Assembly: GCF_047607725.1 (NCBI RefSeq)
Contig: NZ_JBLKSS010000143.1
Coordinates: 1-14,159, forward strand
Direction: 5' to 3'
Source: JBLKSS01 sp047607725
Lineage (GTDB): Bacteria > Pseudomonadota > Gammaproteobacteria > Enterobacterales > Enterobacteriaceae
Length of the DNA: 14,159 bases
Below the pieces are notes generated by a model. The model was not told where the DNA came from, ran no database searches, and saw nothing but the letters and a program-made list of their open reading frames with translations. Positions 1 through 7,352 of this stretch are shown here, one piece after another. Within the stretch, counting starts at the first letter, position 1. Every line of letters starts with the position of its first letter. A program made the translations under genes and the position numbers.

Positions 1-23
1 GCGTTCTTCTTTTTACGTGCCAT
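1..23 (-). CDS. Start of a truncated IS ORF, probably istA-type transposase
   Basis: Only the first codons are present, reading MARKKKNA leftward off the window edge. The position just inside the repeated terminal region fits the transposase gene istA of an IS21-like element, and a basic N-terminus is usual for a DNA-binding transposase. Nothing else of the protein can be seen, so the product is inferred from context only. Confidence 0.35.
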
Positions 24-90
24 GCCATACCCCAGGAAGCTAAAAGTCTCCAGAGTATGGCGGAACAGAAGATGAGCGATCGGACAGAAT

Positions 91-150
91 CGGAATCGCT
101 GATCGGGCGACCGGAATCAGTGATCGGGTGAAATCGGAATCAGTGATCGG
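91..150. repeat. Tandem IS-terminal repeats (3 copies, 21-23 bp period)
   Basis: Three near-identical units start at 91, 112 and 135, each reading CGGAATC(A/G)(G/C)TGATCGG. The first has two changes and the second and third are identical over 16 bases. The spacing of 21 and 23 bp is about two helical turns. These are probably transposase-binding sites at the IS end. Confidence 0.7.
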
Positions 151-168
151 AGGTGACCGGAACCAGCA

Positions 169-346
169 ACCCTGCCGCCGAACGTGATCGTTTTCGCGAC
201 TCTGAACGCCCTGCCGCCAGCTGCGCCCGTTTTCCTGACCACCAAACTTCCGCGCAAGCCGAGCCGCCTTCGCGCCGCCCCATGTCAGGCAGCGCGGCGA
301 GGGTGGTGATGCCCCATCGCCGCTTTACGCCCCCTGGCGCCCCGCT
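169..346. other. Non-coding stretch between IS end and rpoH terminator
   Basis: I see no convincing gene here. A forward reading frame (153-383) has no family resemblance and proline/arginine-rich content typical of a spurious frame in GC-rich DNA. The segment is probably ancestral rpoH downstream spacer, perhaps including a little more of the IS. In E. coli the livJ gene lies on this side, and no livJ sequence is visible before the IS. Confidence 0.5.
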
Positions 347-381
347 GAAAACAAAACAGCCGATGAAAATTCACCGGCTGT
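347..381 (-). terminator. Rho-independent terminator of rpoH
   Basis: On the minus strand a perfect 7-bp stem (ACAGCCG at 356-362 against CGGCTGT at 375-381) closes a 12-nt loop. It is followed by a T-rich run TTTTGTTTTC (complement of 346-355). It lies 72 bases beyond the rpoH stop codon and faces the right way to end the ftsY-ftsE-ftsX-rpoH transcripts. Confidence 0.8.
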
Positions 382-452
382 GAGCGGCGCATATGTCTGA
401 AGGCGATGCGCGCGTTGCGCTACGCGTTCGGCGGGAAATCGCCGTACTGTCG

Positions 453-1310
453 TCAGGCCTCAATCGCCAGACGAATTTTCTTCATGGCATTTTTTTCAAG
501 CTGGCGTACGCGCTCCGCGGAGACCCCGTACCGATCGGCCAGCTCCTGCAGCGTGCTTTTGTTGTCGTCATCCAGCCAGCGCGCGCGGATGATGTCCTGG
601 CTGCGCTCATCGAGACCTTCCAGCGCCGCGCTCAGCTTGTCGGCGGCGTGATCGTCCCAGTTGTCCTCTTCGATGCCGTCGGCGAAATCGGACGATTTAT
701 CCTGCAGGTAAAGCATGGGCGCCATCGGCTGCCCTTCGCGGGTATCATCTTCCGGCGTGGGATCGAAGGTCATATCCTGCGCGGCCATGCGGGATTCCAT
801 CTCACGGACATCCTTGCTGGTCACGCCCAGCTCTTTGGCCACCATTTCCACTTCGTCCTGGTTGAACCAGCCCAGGCGCTGCTTGGTTTTACGCAGGTTA
901 AAGAACAGCTTGCGCTGCGCCTTGGTGGTCGCCACTTTCACAATACGCCAGTTGCGCAGCACGTATTCGTGAATTTCTGCCTTGATCCAGTGGACCGCAA
1001 ACGACACTAGCCGCACGCCCACTTCTGGATTGAAACGGCGGACGGCTTTCATCAGGCCGATATTGCCTTCCTGAATCAGGTCAGCCTGAGGCAGGCCGTA
1101 ACCGAAATAGTTACGTGCAATATGAACAACAAGGCGCAGGTGAGACAGGATCAGCTGCTTGGCCGCCTCCAAATCGCCCTGGTAATGCAGCAGTTCAGCC
1201 AGCGCCCGCTCTTCCTCCGCCGTCAGTATCGGATAGGCATTGGCGGCCCTGACATAGGCTTCCAGACTGCCCTGGGGAACATAGGCTAAAACTTGCATAT
1301 CTTTGATCAT
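453..1310 (-). CDS. rpoH: RNA polymerase heat-shock sigma factor RpoH (sigma-32)
   Basis: Directs RNA polymerase to heat-shock promoters (chaperones, proteases). The 285-residue product matches the 284-residue E. coli protein in length and nearly throughout. Seen: the core-binding and promoter-melting region around residues 75-130 (GLPQADLIQEGNIGLMKAVR and AVHWIKAEIHEYVLRNWRIV), the sigma-32-specific RpoH box near 132-146 (QRKLFFNLRKTKQRL), and region 4.2 helix-turn-helix at 253-278 (TLQELADRYGVSAERVRQLE). The N-terminal ~25 residues diverge from E. coli. The start at 1310 is supported by a GAGAGG ribosome-binding site about 7 bases upstream. It is last in the ftsY-ftsE-ftsX-rpoH run but has its own promoters in the 156-base gap after ftsX. 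The gene is intact, unlike its two upstream neighbours. In E. coli the mRNA 5' region is a thermosensor; I have not folded it here. Confidence 0.97.
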   Translation of the reverse strand: MIKDMQVLAYVPQGSLEAYVRAANAYPILTAEEERALAELLHYQGDLEAAKQLILSHLRLVVHIARNYFGYGLPQADLIQEGNIGLMKAVRRFNPEVGVRLVSFAVHWIKAEIHEYVLRNWRIVKVATTKAQRKLFFNLRKTKQRLGWFNQDEVEMVAKELGVTSKDVREMESRMAAQDMTFDPTPEDDTREGQPMAPMLYLQDKSSDFADGIEEDNWDDHAADKLSAALEGLDERSQDIIRARWLDDDNKSTLQELADRYGVSAERVRQLEKNAMKKIRLAIEA

Positions 1311-1395
1311 TCATGACCTCTCGCTAGAAACTTGGACGCCGTTCTTCAAAAAGTCCGCACCAGGACGCGACTTACCGTCATTGAACGGCCGATGA

Positions 1396-1422
1396 TAAGA
1401 CCGCGATCCCGTCGGTGAGTTC
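1396..1422 (-). promoter_or_regulatory. Candidate sigma-E promoter for rpoH (P3-like)
   Basis: On the minus strand GAACTC (1422-1417) and TCTTA (1400-1396) are separated by 16 bases. Known sigma-E promoters use GGAACTT and TCTGA with a similar spacer, and E. coli rpoH has such a promoter (P3) at the equivalent place. The flanking bases GATCGCGGTCTTATCA resemble my recollection of the E. coli site. The -10 has T for G at its fourth base, so strength is uncertain. Confidence 0.6.
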
Positions 1423-1449
1423 AGCAACCGCGGCCTTTATCCCGATCTC

Positions 1450-1458
1450 ATTATACCA
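1450..1458 (-). promoter_or_regulatory. Extended -10 sigma-70 promoter upstream of rpoH
   Basis: The minus strand reads TGGTATAAT, a perfect -10 hexamer with the extended TG. No good -35 is present at 17 bp; TTACAC lies at 19 bp. It overlaps the region just after the ftsX stop and would drive rpoH with a leader of about 130 bases. This fits the distal vegetative promoter known for E. coli rpoH. Confidence 0.6.
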
Positions 1459-1466
1459 AAAAAATG

Positions 1467-2482
1467 TCAGTCAGGTGTAAACCGGCGTAAATGTTGTACC
1501 GTCGCCAGCCAGGCCGCAAGCCAGCCAATCATGGACGAAATCAGCAGCAAGAGAATGGCTTCATCCCAGCTCAAGCCGTGCAGCACGAACGTGGTGCCAA
1601 ACACCGCCGCCACATTCGCCACCACCGATTCGAGCTGCCAGACCAACGTGCCGGACAACATCAGCGACAGCACCGCGCCGCCCAGCCCCAGCAGCGCCCC
1701 GCCGTTTAAAAAGGCCTTAGGATAAACCCATCGGTGGCGCCGATCAATTTCATGACGTTGATGGTATCGCGCCGGCTGAAAATACTCAGACGAATGCTGT
1801 TGCCGATAACCAAGAAAACCGCGATAACCATCAGGATGCCTATCATGGCGGAGACCTTGCCGACCAGGCCGGTCAACGCCGCCAGACGGGCGAACCAGCT
1901 GTCGTCCATGCGCACCTCATCCACGCCCTGGGTGGCGGCGACACGGTCGCGCAGCGTCTTAAGCGTGTCGCCGCTCTGGAAATTGACCTTTGGCGTGATA
2001 ATGGCCACCGCCGGCAGCGGATTTTCCTCCAGCATGTCCATCGCGCCGCCAAAGCCCGACCAGTTGCGGAACTCGCCCATCGCCTCTTCGCGCGAAAGAT
2101 AATTGACCTTGGCGACGCCGTCCTCCTGCTTGAGTACGCCAATCACCTTCAGGGCCGCATCGTCATCCAGCACTTTATCCAGGTACACCGTCAGCTGCGG
2201 CGTCGGGTACCACTGCTCCGCCGCCTGGCTGACGTTTTTCCATACCAGATAACATAAACTGGGCAACGTCAATGAAATGGCAATCACCATCACAGTTAAC
2301 AGCGTAGCCAGCGGCTGACGCCCCATATCCGCCAGCGTATTCAGCCAGGTATAGCGCCACTGCTGCTTCCAGCCGCCGCGCAGCGCCTTGGATTTCGCCG
2401 CTTTCGCCTCTCCCGCCGTTTGCGTGCGCGGCGTTTTCGCCGGCTTGTTCGCACGCGTGGGCCGGTTGAATTTATTCGCCAT
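1467..2482 (-). pseudogene. ftsX: Cell-division ABC transporter permease FtsX, frameshifted
   Basis: FtsX is the membrane partner of the FtsE ATPase. In E. coli FtsEX controls septal amidase activation through EnvC. Seen: a 258-residue frame (2482-1706) with basic N-terminal tail, TM1 near residues 59-82, the periplasmic domain and TM2 near 212-235. It ends right after GATDGFILRPF. A second frame (1673-1467) carries the missing C-terminus, ending SSMIGWLAAWLATVQHLRRF. The break is at a five-A run (1708-1712). Adding one base restores a continuous ~338-residue reading, close to the 352 residues in E. coli. The truncated product lacks the last two membrane segments. The start overlaps the end of ftsE by 11 bases, as is typical. 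The frameshift may be real decay, slippage-corrected, or a sequencing error. Confidence 0.9.
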
Positions 2483-3141
2483 GGACGCCCCCGGACATTC
2501 TTCCCTGATTGAGCGTAAAGATACGGTAATTCCGACGCGCTATCAGCCCGGTATCGTGGGTCGCCATCAGCACCGTCACGCCGACGCGGTTAAATTCTTC
2601 AAACAAACGCAGTATGCCCTCGGACAGCGCATCGTCCAAGTTGCCCGTCGGCTCGTCCGCCAGCAATACCGCCGGCTTGTTGACCACGGTGCGGGCAATG
2701 CCGATGCGCTGCTGTTTCCCCGCCCGATAATTGCACCGGGAAATTGCGCGCTTTGTCCAGCAGGCCGACTTTATCCAGCGCCGCCGAGACCCGGTGGCGG
2801 ATATCCTCCAGGCTGGCGCCGGCGATCACCAGCGGTATCGCCACGTTGTCATAAACGGTCCGGTCCATGAGTAGATGATGATCCTGGAAGATCATCCCGA
2901 TCTGACGGCGCAAAAACGGGATTTCGCTGTTTTTCAGCCGGCTGATATCGTGACCGCCAAATAAAATATGCCCCGCGCTCGGGCGCTCAATGCCGCATAT
3001 CAGTTTCAGCAGGGTACTTTTCCCCGCCCCGGAATGGCCGGTCAGAAACGCCATCTCAGCCGGACGGAGGTGAAAATCTACCCCTTGCAGCGCCTGTCGT
3101 CCACCAAGATAGGCTTTGCTGACTTGTTCAAAGCGAATCAT
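2472..3141 (-). pseudogene. ftsE: Cell-division ABC transporter ATPase FtsE, frameshifted
   Basis: FtsE is the cytoplasmic ATPase of the FtsEX divisome complex. Seen: the first frame (3141 leftward) holds Walker A (GHSGAGKST, residues 35-43), the Q-loop (MIFQDHHLL) and the ABC signature LSGGE. It then reads out of frame. The second frame, open from 2687, resumes with VNKPAVLLADEPTGNLDD (Walker B) and MATHD (switch histidine). One extra T in the TTT at 2715-2717 accounts for the shift. Removing it gives LSGGEQQRIGIARTVVNKP and a 222-residue protein, exactly the E. coli length. The gene starts 7 bases after the ftsY stop and overlaps ftsX, so it is translationally coupled. As written the protein would lack Walker B and could not hydrolyse ATP. 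A sequencing error is possible. Confidence 0.9.
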
Positions 3142-3147
3142 CCTTTT

Positions 3148-4632
3148 TTAATCCTCTCGGGCAAAAAGTGCCTCAATAAAATCGTCGGCTTTAAAGGGCC
3201 GCAAATCCTCAATACCCTCCCCGACGCCAATATAGCGAATCGGGATGCCGAATCGGTCCGCCACGGCAAAAATGACCCCGCCTTTGGCGGTGCCGTCCAA
3301 TTTGGTCAGCGTGATGCCGGTCAGTCCCACCGCGTCATTGAATAAGTTGGCCTGGCTGACAGCATTCTGCCCGGTGCTGGCATCGAGGGTCAACATAACC
3401 TCATGGGGGGCCTCAACGTCCAGCTTTTTCATTACCCGAACGATTTTCTTCAGCTCGTCCATCAGATGCGCTTTATTCTGCAGCCGCCCCGCGGTATCCG
3501 CTATCAGCACATCAATACCGCTCGCTTTGGCCGCCTGGATTGCGTCGAAGATGACCGACGCGGAATCGGCGCCGGTCTGTTGCGCCACCACCGGGATACG
3601 GTTGCGCTCGCCCCATACCTGAAGCTGCTCCACCGCCGCGGCACGGAAGGTATCCCCCGCCGCCAGCATGACGCTTTTGCCTTCAGCCTGATATTGCCGG
3701 GCGAGTTTGCCGATGGTGGTGGTTTTCCCCACGCCGTTAACACCGACCATCAGGATAACGAACGGAGTCTTGCCCGTCATCTCCAGCGGCCGCTCGACAT
3801 TAGCCAGGATGGCCGCCATATCCACGCGCAATTGGCTGTACAGCGCCTCGGCGTCCTTGAGATGGCGGCGTTCGACGTGGGCAGTCAAACCCTCGATTAT
3901 TTTGCGCGTGGTCTCGACGCCCACGTCGGCGACGAGCAATTGCTCTTCCAATTCCTCGAACAAATCATCATCGATTTTCTTGCCGCGGAACAATCCGATA
4001 AATCCGGATCCCAGGTTCTGTTGCGTCTTCACCAGACTGTTTTTCAGCCGGGCGAAGAATCCGGCACGCTCGGGCGCCGGGGGCACGCCGTCTTCCGCCG
4101 GCCGCGGTACGGTCTCCTCATCCGGGGTGACGTCCGCGGCCAGCGTTAGCGCCGCGGCATCGGCAATCACGATCGACGAGGCGATGGCGTCGTCTTCGGA
4201 GGGCGCCGCGTCATCTTCGGATGGCGGGGCAACAGCGTCAGCGTCGTTCTCGTCGGGAGCGGCGGCAAACGCAGCGGCCATCGGCGTTTTATCGCTGGCG
4301 ACGGCGTGGCTCCGCCACGTCGCCATCTGCTCGGTAAGAGAAACAATTTCAGCGGCGATGCGCTGTGCGTCACGCTCGCGGGCAGGGGCATCCGCTACGG
4401 GCACGCCAGCCTCCGCATCCGGTGTCGAGGTCTGCTCAAAGGCGGCTGTTTCCGCCTCCGTATGCGATAACGCCTCTTCGCGCGCCGCGGTGGAAGCAAC
4501 TGGCGCGTCGGTTCCGCCCCCGGCGCCGGTTGCGTCGGTCTCCCGTCCGGCTTCCGGCTCGCTGCCCGCGTCATCGTCCTGACGGTTAAAGCCTAACCAG
4601 GAAAGAAAACCGCGTTTTTTCTCTTTTGCCAT
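3148..4632 (-). CDS. ftsY: Signal recognition particle receptor FtsY
   Basis: FtsY is the SRP receptor GTPase that docks ribosome-nascent-chain complexes at the inner membrane. The 494-residue product is close to the 497 residues of E. coli. Seen: a basic start (MAKEKKRGFLSWLGF), then a long acidic, alanine-rich A domain (about 17-190, low complexity). The N domain begins near GFFARLKNSL (191). The GTPase G domain has the P-loop GVNGVGKT at 297-304, DTFRAAA at 327-333, DTAGR at 379-383 and TKLDG at 443-447. All nucleotide-binding motifs are present, so it should be functional. It is first in the leftward ftsY-ftsE-ftsX operon, and an AGGAG ribosome-binding site lies 11 bases before the ATG. 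It diverges from rsmD across a 229-base gap. Confidence 0.97.
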   Translation of the reverse strand: MAKEKKRGFLSWLGFNRQDDDAGSEPEAGRETDATGAGGGTDAPVASTAAREEALSHTEAETAAFEQTSTPDAEAGVPVADAPARERDAQRIAAEIVSLTEQMATWRSHAVASDKTPMAAAFAAAPDENDADAVAPPSEDDAAPSEDDAIASSIVIADAAALTLAADVTPDEETVPRPAEDGVPPAPERAGFFARLKNSLVKTQQNLGSGFIGLFRGKKIDDDLFEELEEQLLVADVGVETTRKIIEGLTAHVERRHLKDAEALYSQLRVDMAAILANVERPLEMTGKTPFVILMVGVNGVGKTTTIGKLARQYQAEGKSVMLAAGDTFRAAAVEQLQVWGERNRIPVVAQQTGADSASVIFDAIQAAKASGIDVLIADTAGRLQNKAHLMDELKKIVRVMKKLDVEAPHEVMLTLDASTGQNAVSQANLFNDAVGLTGITLTKLDGTAKGGVIFAVADRFGIPIRYIGVGEGIEDLRPFKADDFIEALFARED

Positions 4633-4739
4633 TTGCGACTACACTCCTCGCCCAAGATAGAGGACGGATAAATAACCTGTCTGATAATACTCAGAGTTTA
4701 CCACTTTACTCCGGCGGGCAAAATGCGTCGCGGCGGGGT

Positions 4740-4757
4740 TTTGTCCCACAGGACAAA
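4740..4757. promoter_or_regulatory. Perfect hairpin/palindrome in the ftsY-rsmD intergenic region
   Basis: TTTGTCC (4740-4746) and its exact complement GGACAAA (4751-4757) flank a CACA spacer. There is no T-run, so it is not an obvious terminator. It sits between the divergent ftsY and rsmD starts and could be an operator or a leader hairpin of either transcript. No known regulator site is recognised. Confidence 0.4.
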
Positions 4758-4861
4758 TCAAATGCGAATTACCATTTTCCCCGCCTCTTTGCCCCGCTAG
4801 AATAGACTATCGTTGACATTCGTTGTGGTCTTTGCGCGCTTTGACTCGTAACAAGATATCT

Positions 4862-5467
4862 ATGGCAAATAACAATACCGCCCGCTCCGCCGGTCAAATT
4901 CGTATCATCGGCGGGCGCTGGCGCGGTCGTAAGCTGCCGGTGCCCGACAGCCCGGGTCTGAGGCCGACCTCCGACCGCGTGCGGGAGAGGCTGTTCAACT
5001 GGCTGGCGCCCGTCATCCAGGAGGCGCGCTGCCTGGATTGTTTCGCCGGCAGCGGTGCATTGGGTCTGGAGGCGCTATCGCGCGGTGCCGCCAGCGTCAC
5101 GCTGCTGGAGCAGGATCGCGCGGTCAGCGCGCAGCTCGCCAGGAATCTGCAGGTATTGCAGGCGCAGCAGGCGCAGGTCATTACCGCCGACAGCCTGCGC
5201 TGGCTCGCGCAGCCGGGTGATGCGTTCAATGTGGTCTTTATCGATCCCCCCTTCCGGCAAGGCATGATAACCGACACCGTGGCCGTACTGGAGCGGCACC
5301 GGCGTCTGGCCGACGACGCCTGGATTTACATTGAAACCGAAACGGAAGGCCCCGCTCCCGAGGTGCCGGCCCACTGGCAGCTACATCGGGAAAAAGCCGC
5401 CGGGCAAGTAGCGTACCGGCTCTATATCCGTCACGCTACGCCGGAGAAGCAATATGATACTGATTAA
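4862..5467 (+). CDS. rsmD: 16S rRNA (guanine-966-N2)-methyltransferase RsmD
   Basis: Transfers a methyl group from S-adenosylmethionine to N2 of G966 in 16S rRNA, acting on assembled 30S subunits. The chosen start gives 201 residues against 198 in E. coli. An in-frame ATG 39 bases upstream (4823) would add residues with no counterpart in the family. Seen: the conserved start GQIRIIGGRWRGRKLPVPDS, the SAM-binding loop LDCFAGSGALGLEA (58-71) and the N2-methyltransferase motif DPPF at 128-131 (a variant of NPPY). The last 14 bases overlap yhhL, so the two genes are co-transcribed and coupled. A TAGAAT at 4798-4803 could be a -10 but lacks a clear -35. Confidence 0.95.
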   Translation: MANNNTARSAGQIRIIGGRWRGRKLPVPDSPGLRPTSDRVRERLFNWLAPVIQEARCLDCFAGSGALGLEALSRGAASVTLLEQDRAVSAQLARNLQVLQAQQAQVITADSLRWLAQPGDAFNVVFIDPPFRQGMITDTVAVLERHRRLADDAWIYIETETEGPAPEVPAHWQLHREKAAGQVAYRLYIRHATPEKQYDTD

Positions 5468-5744
5468 TTTGGGCCGTCTGTTAATGCTAATGGTATGGGG
5501 ATTTTTGTTGTTCAACCTGATTCAACCGTTCCCGAAGCCGCTGAAATATTTCCTTGATATTGGTCTTTTTTTCATGGTGGTGATGCATGCGCTGCAACTG
5601 ACGCTGCTGAAAGCCACGCTGACCAAAGATGAGGCCAAGCCCAGCGCCGCTTTTCAGACGCGGGTTTTCCTTTTCGGCGTGTTTGAAATGGTCGCCTGGC
5701 AGAAGAAGCAGCGGGCACAGCGCACCGCCGGCCGCGGTCGTTAA
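5454..5744 (+). CDS. yhhL: DUF1145 small inner-membrane protein YhhL
   Basis: Small membrane protein of unknown function. The 96 residues match E. coli YhhL (89) along most of their length. Seen: two hydrophobic segments (about 5-22, LGRLLMLMVWGFLLFNLI, and 33-52), the conserved QPFPKPLKYF loop between them, and a C-terminal RVFLFGVFEMVAWQKK block followed by a basic tail slightly longer than in E. coli. The start ATG lies inside the end of rsmD (14-base overlap), the same arrangement as in E. coli. Confidence 0.92.
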   Translation: MILINLGRLLMLMVWGFLLFNLIQPFPKPLKYFLDIGLFFMVVMHALQLTLLKATLTKDEAKPSAAFQTRVFLFGVFEMVAWQKKQRAQRTAGRGR

Positions 5745-5773
5745 CGCCCGTCAAGGCTACGCCGAAACACCAA

Positions 5774-5795
5774 CGCCCCGCGGACGGGGCGATGA
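5774..5795. terminator. GC-rich hairpin between convergent yhhL and DUF1820 genes
   Basis: A perfect 7-bp stem (CGCCCCG at 5774-5780, CGGGGCG at 5785-5791) with a 4-base loop lies 30 bases after yhhL and 30 bases beyond the stop of the leftward gene. Weak T-containing tails follow on both strands (ATGACGTTTT forward, TTGGTGTTT reverse), so it may act as a bidirectional terminator. Confidence 0.5.
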
Positions 5796-5821
5796 CGTTT
5801 TAACGGTATCTTGCCGGAGAA

Positions 5822-6142
5822 TTACGGCTTCTTACCGGGCAAATAGGGGAATATCATCACGTTATCGCCCAGATCGGAAATGCGGGCGCTGCTCTTTTCC
5901 GTCACGACGTCGATGCGAATGACCGCCTGCAGCAGAATGTAACTGCGGCTAACGCCGCTGAACTCCGTTTTCAGTTTTTCTTCAGAGGGGTCGACCACCA
6001 GGCTGGCGTGGCTGCTGAACACAAAATCGCCGATTTCGATAAAGCCGAACAGGGGGCTTTGACTCAGCTCACGTACAAATAACTGATAATTTTTGCCATT
6101 ATTAATAAACTGAATACGATAAATAGGCTGCTCGCTGCTCAT
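5822..6142 (-). CDS. DUF1820 family protein
   Basis: A 106-residue protein of a family with no established function. Seen: the conserved pattern of short DUF1820 proteins, with IYRIQFINNGKNYQLFVREL at the start, GFIEIGDFVF, LVVDPSEEKLKTEFSGVSRS (about 48-67), and AVIRIDVV followed by a proline-rich end. There is no signal peptide or membrane segment, so it is likely cytoplasmic. A longer frame reaches 6349, but only the part from the ATG at 6142 resembles the family; the added 69 residues are cysteine/histidine-rich and look like chance translation. It occupies the place that yhhM (DUF2500) holds in E. coli but is unrelated to it as far as I can tell. Confidence 0.85.
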   Translation of the reverse strand: MSSEQPIYRIQFINNGKNYQLFVRELSQSPLFGFIEIGDFVFSSHASLVVDPSEEKLKTEFSGVSRSYILLQAVIRIDVVTEKSSARISDLGDNVMIFPYLPGKKP

Positions 6143-6348
6143 AAGCCTGCTGTCTCCCGCAATGTGTACGCATGAATTGCGCAGGAAAAAAGTGGCGCTA
6201 ACATAGCATGATGGCCGACAACGCGCATCTGCCTCGACAAGGATGTCAAAGCCAGGGCACGCCAACGCCGTTGCGTGATGCCCCGGATGGCCGCCATCGC
6301 GGGCTAGATCGCCGAAAATCCACTCACCACGCACCAAAAGGAACACCA

Positions 6349-6975
6349 ATGCTTTGGTCTTTTATGGCAGTAGTCTTCTCGGGATGGCTGTACGTGGACG
6401 CCTCTTACCGTGGACCGGTCTGGCAGCGTTGGCTGTTTCAGCCCATCACGCTGCTGCTGCTGCTGGCGCTCGCCTGGCAGGCGCCAGGCCTCACCGCCAC
6501 CGGCTATTTGATCCCCCTAGGCCTGCTGGCCACGCTGGCCGGCAGCGCACTGCTGATGCTGTCGAGCGAACGGCTACTTTACGCCGTCGGCGCGTTTTTT
6601 CTCTGCCATGTACTTTACACCATTGGTTTCGCCAGCCATATGACGCTGGCGATATTCTGGCCGTTGCCGCTGACGCTGCTCATCCTCGGCGCGGTGCTGA
6701 TTATGTTGCTCTGGTCCCGGCTTGACGAGTTGCGCTGGCCCGTGTGCACCTATATTGGCGTCACACTTTTGATGGTATGGGTCGCGGGCGAACAATATTT
6801 CCAGCTCGGCAACGACTACACCTTCTCACTGCTGGCGGGAACCGCGTTGCTGCTGGTGGTGGCGGGCGTGTGGTTAATCAGTCATTACCGCTACCCGTTC
6901 GATGCCGCCCGCGCGCTTATCGCCGCGTGCTACTTCGCCGGCCATTTTCTGATCGTGCGGTCGCTGTATCTTTGA
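6349..6975 (+). CDS. yhhN: YhhN family inner-membrane protein (TMEM86-like)
   Basis: Polytopic membrane protein of the YhhN/TMEM86 family; animal members hydrolyse lysoplasmalogens, but the bacterial role is unsettled. The 208 residues equal E. coli YhhN. Seen: MLWSFMAVVFSGWLYVDASY at the start, WQRWLFQPITLLLLLALAWQ, GAFFLCHVLYTIGFAS with the family's conserved histidine, and the ending ACYFAGHFLIVRSLYL, nearly identical to E. coli. About seven to eight hydrophobic segments are visible. The start at 6349 (not the upstream in-frame ATG at 6208) has an AAAAGGA ribosome-binding site 7-8 bases ahead. Only 27 bases separate it from the convergent tusA. In E. coli zntA lies in that gap. Confidence 0.94.
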   Translation: MLWSFMAVVFSGWLYVDASYRGPVWQRWLFQPITLLLLLALAWQAPGLTATGYLIPLGLLATLAGSALLMLSSERLLYAVGAFFLCHVLYTIGFASHMTLAIFWPLPLTLLILGAVLIMLLWSRLDELRWPVCTYIGVTLLMVWVAGEQYFQLGNDYTFSLLAGTALLLVVAGVWLISHYRYPFDAARALIAACYFAGHFLIVRSLYL

Positions 6976-7002
6976 CTCGCCCTGGTTCGCGGCCGTCGGA
7001 CG

Positions 7003-7257
7003 TCAGGCCGCCGCCAACCCCTTACGCAACAGGTAGCGGTAGGGCAGTTGTTCCGTGGCCTGCGCCAGCAGGGTATGCTCCATGAACCGGCAAAAGCCGG
7101 GAATATCGCGGGTGGTGGCAGGATCGTCGGCAATAATAAGCAAGGTCTGCCCGTCGGCCATATGGCGCACGGCTTTACGCACCATCATGACGGGTTCGGG
7201 GCAGCGCAGGCCGCGAGCGTCCAGGGTTTGATCCGCGGCGGCAAAAGCATCAGGCAT
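7003..7257 (-). CDS. tusA: Sulfur carrier protein TusA (SirA)
   Basis: Accepts persulfide sulfur from IscS and passes it to TusBCD for 2-thiouridine synthesis at the wobble base of tRNA Lys/Glu/Gln. Seen: the TusA signature LDARGLRCPEPVMMVRKAV, with the catalytic cysteine as residue 19 when translation starts at 7257 (MPDAF), exactly the E. coli position. That is why I prefer this start over the ATG 15 bases upstream. IIADDPATTRDIPGFCRFME and the C-terminal LPYRYLLRKG also match. Length is 84 residues against 81. It is transcribed towards yhhN and diverges from yhhQ. Confidence 0.95.
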   Translation of the reverse strand: MPDAFAAADQTLDARGLRCPEPVMMVRKAVRHMADGQTLLIIADDPATTRDIPGFCRFMEHTLLAQATEQLPYRYLLRKGLAAA

Positions 7258-7352
7258 ACATAAATTCCACATTAATCTTTAAAGCATCTGGCCGCTAGTT
7301 TACGCCGGTAAACGACAGCTGCAAGCGGCGCAGCGGTTAAACGATTCTCCCG

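Larger units (their letters stand above)
1..168 (-). mobile_element. End of an IS21-like insertion sequence (cut by window edge)
   Basis: The first ~168 bases look like the outer end of an IS21-family element whose body lies to the left. Seen: at least three copies of a CGGAATCAGTGATCGG-type unit in tandem (91-150), a further degenerate copy near 75-83, and a leftward ATG at 23 starting a lysine-rich ORF. Known: IS21-family ends carry multiple terminal repeats bound by the transposase, and their termini are usually 5'-TG...CA-3'. Read on the minus strand, a TG terminus would fall near 168, so I place the boundary there, but it could be several tens of bases away. No target duplication can be checked because the other end is outside the window. 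The exact IS name is not recognised. Confidence 0.6.

Noticed and set aside
91..150. CRISPR-like array at the left edge
   Set aside because: The units are 16 bases with 5-7-base gaps and lie at an IS end next to a transposase-type ORF start; far too short for repeats and spacers.
393..1010. 205-codon forward frame opposite rpoH
   Set aside because: It lies entirely antisense to the well-conserved rpoH gene and has no family features; a shadow of rpoH codon use.
3707..4582. 291-codon forward frame opposite ftsY
   Set aside because: Serine/alanine-rich translation antisense to the low-complexity acidic domain of FtsY; no ribosome-binding site or homology pattern.
4823..4861. Upstream in-frame ATG for rsmD
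   Set aside because: Adds 13 residues (MWSLRALTRNKIS) with no counterpart in E. coli RsmD; the ATG at 4862 gives the family length.
6143..6349. N-terminal extension of the DUF1820 frame
   Set aside because: The extra 69 residues do not resemble the family and overlap the yhhN start region; the ATG at 6142 fits the conserved protein start.
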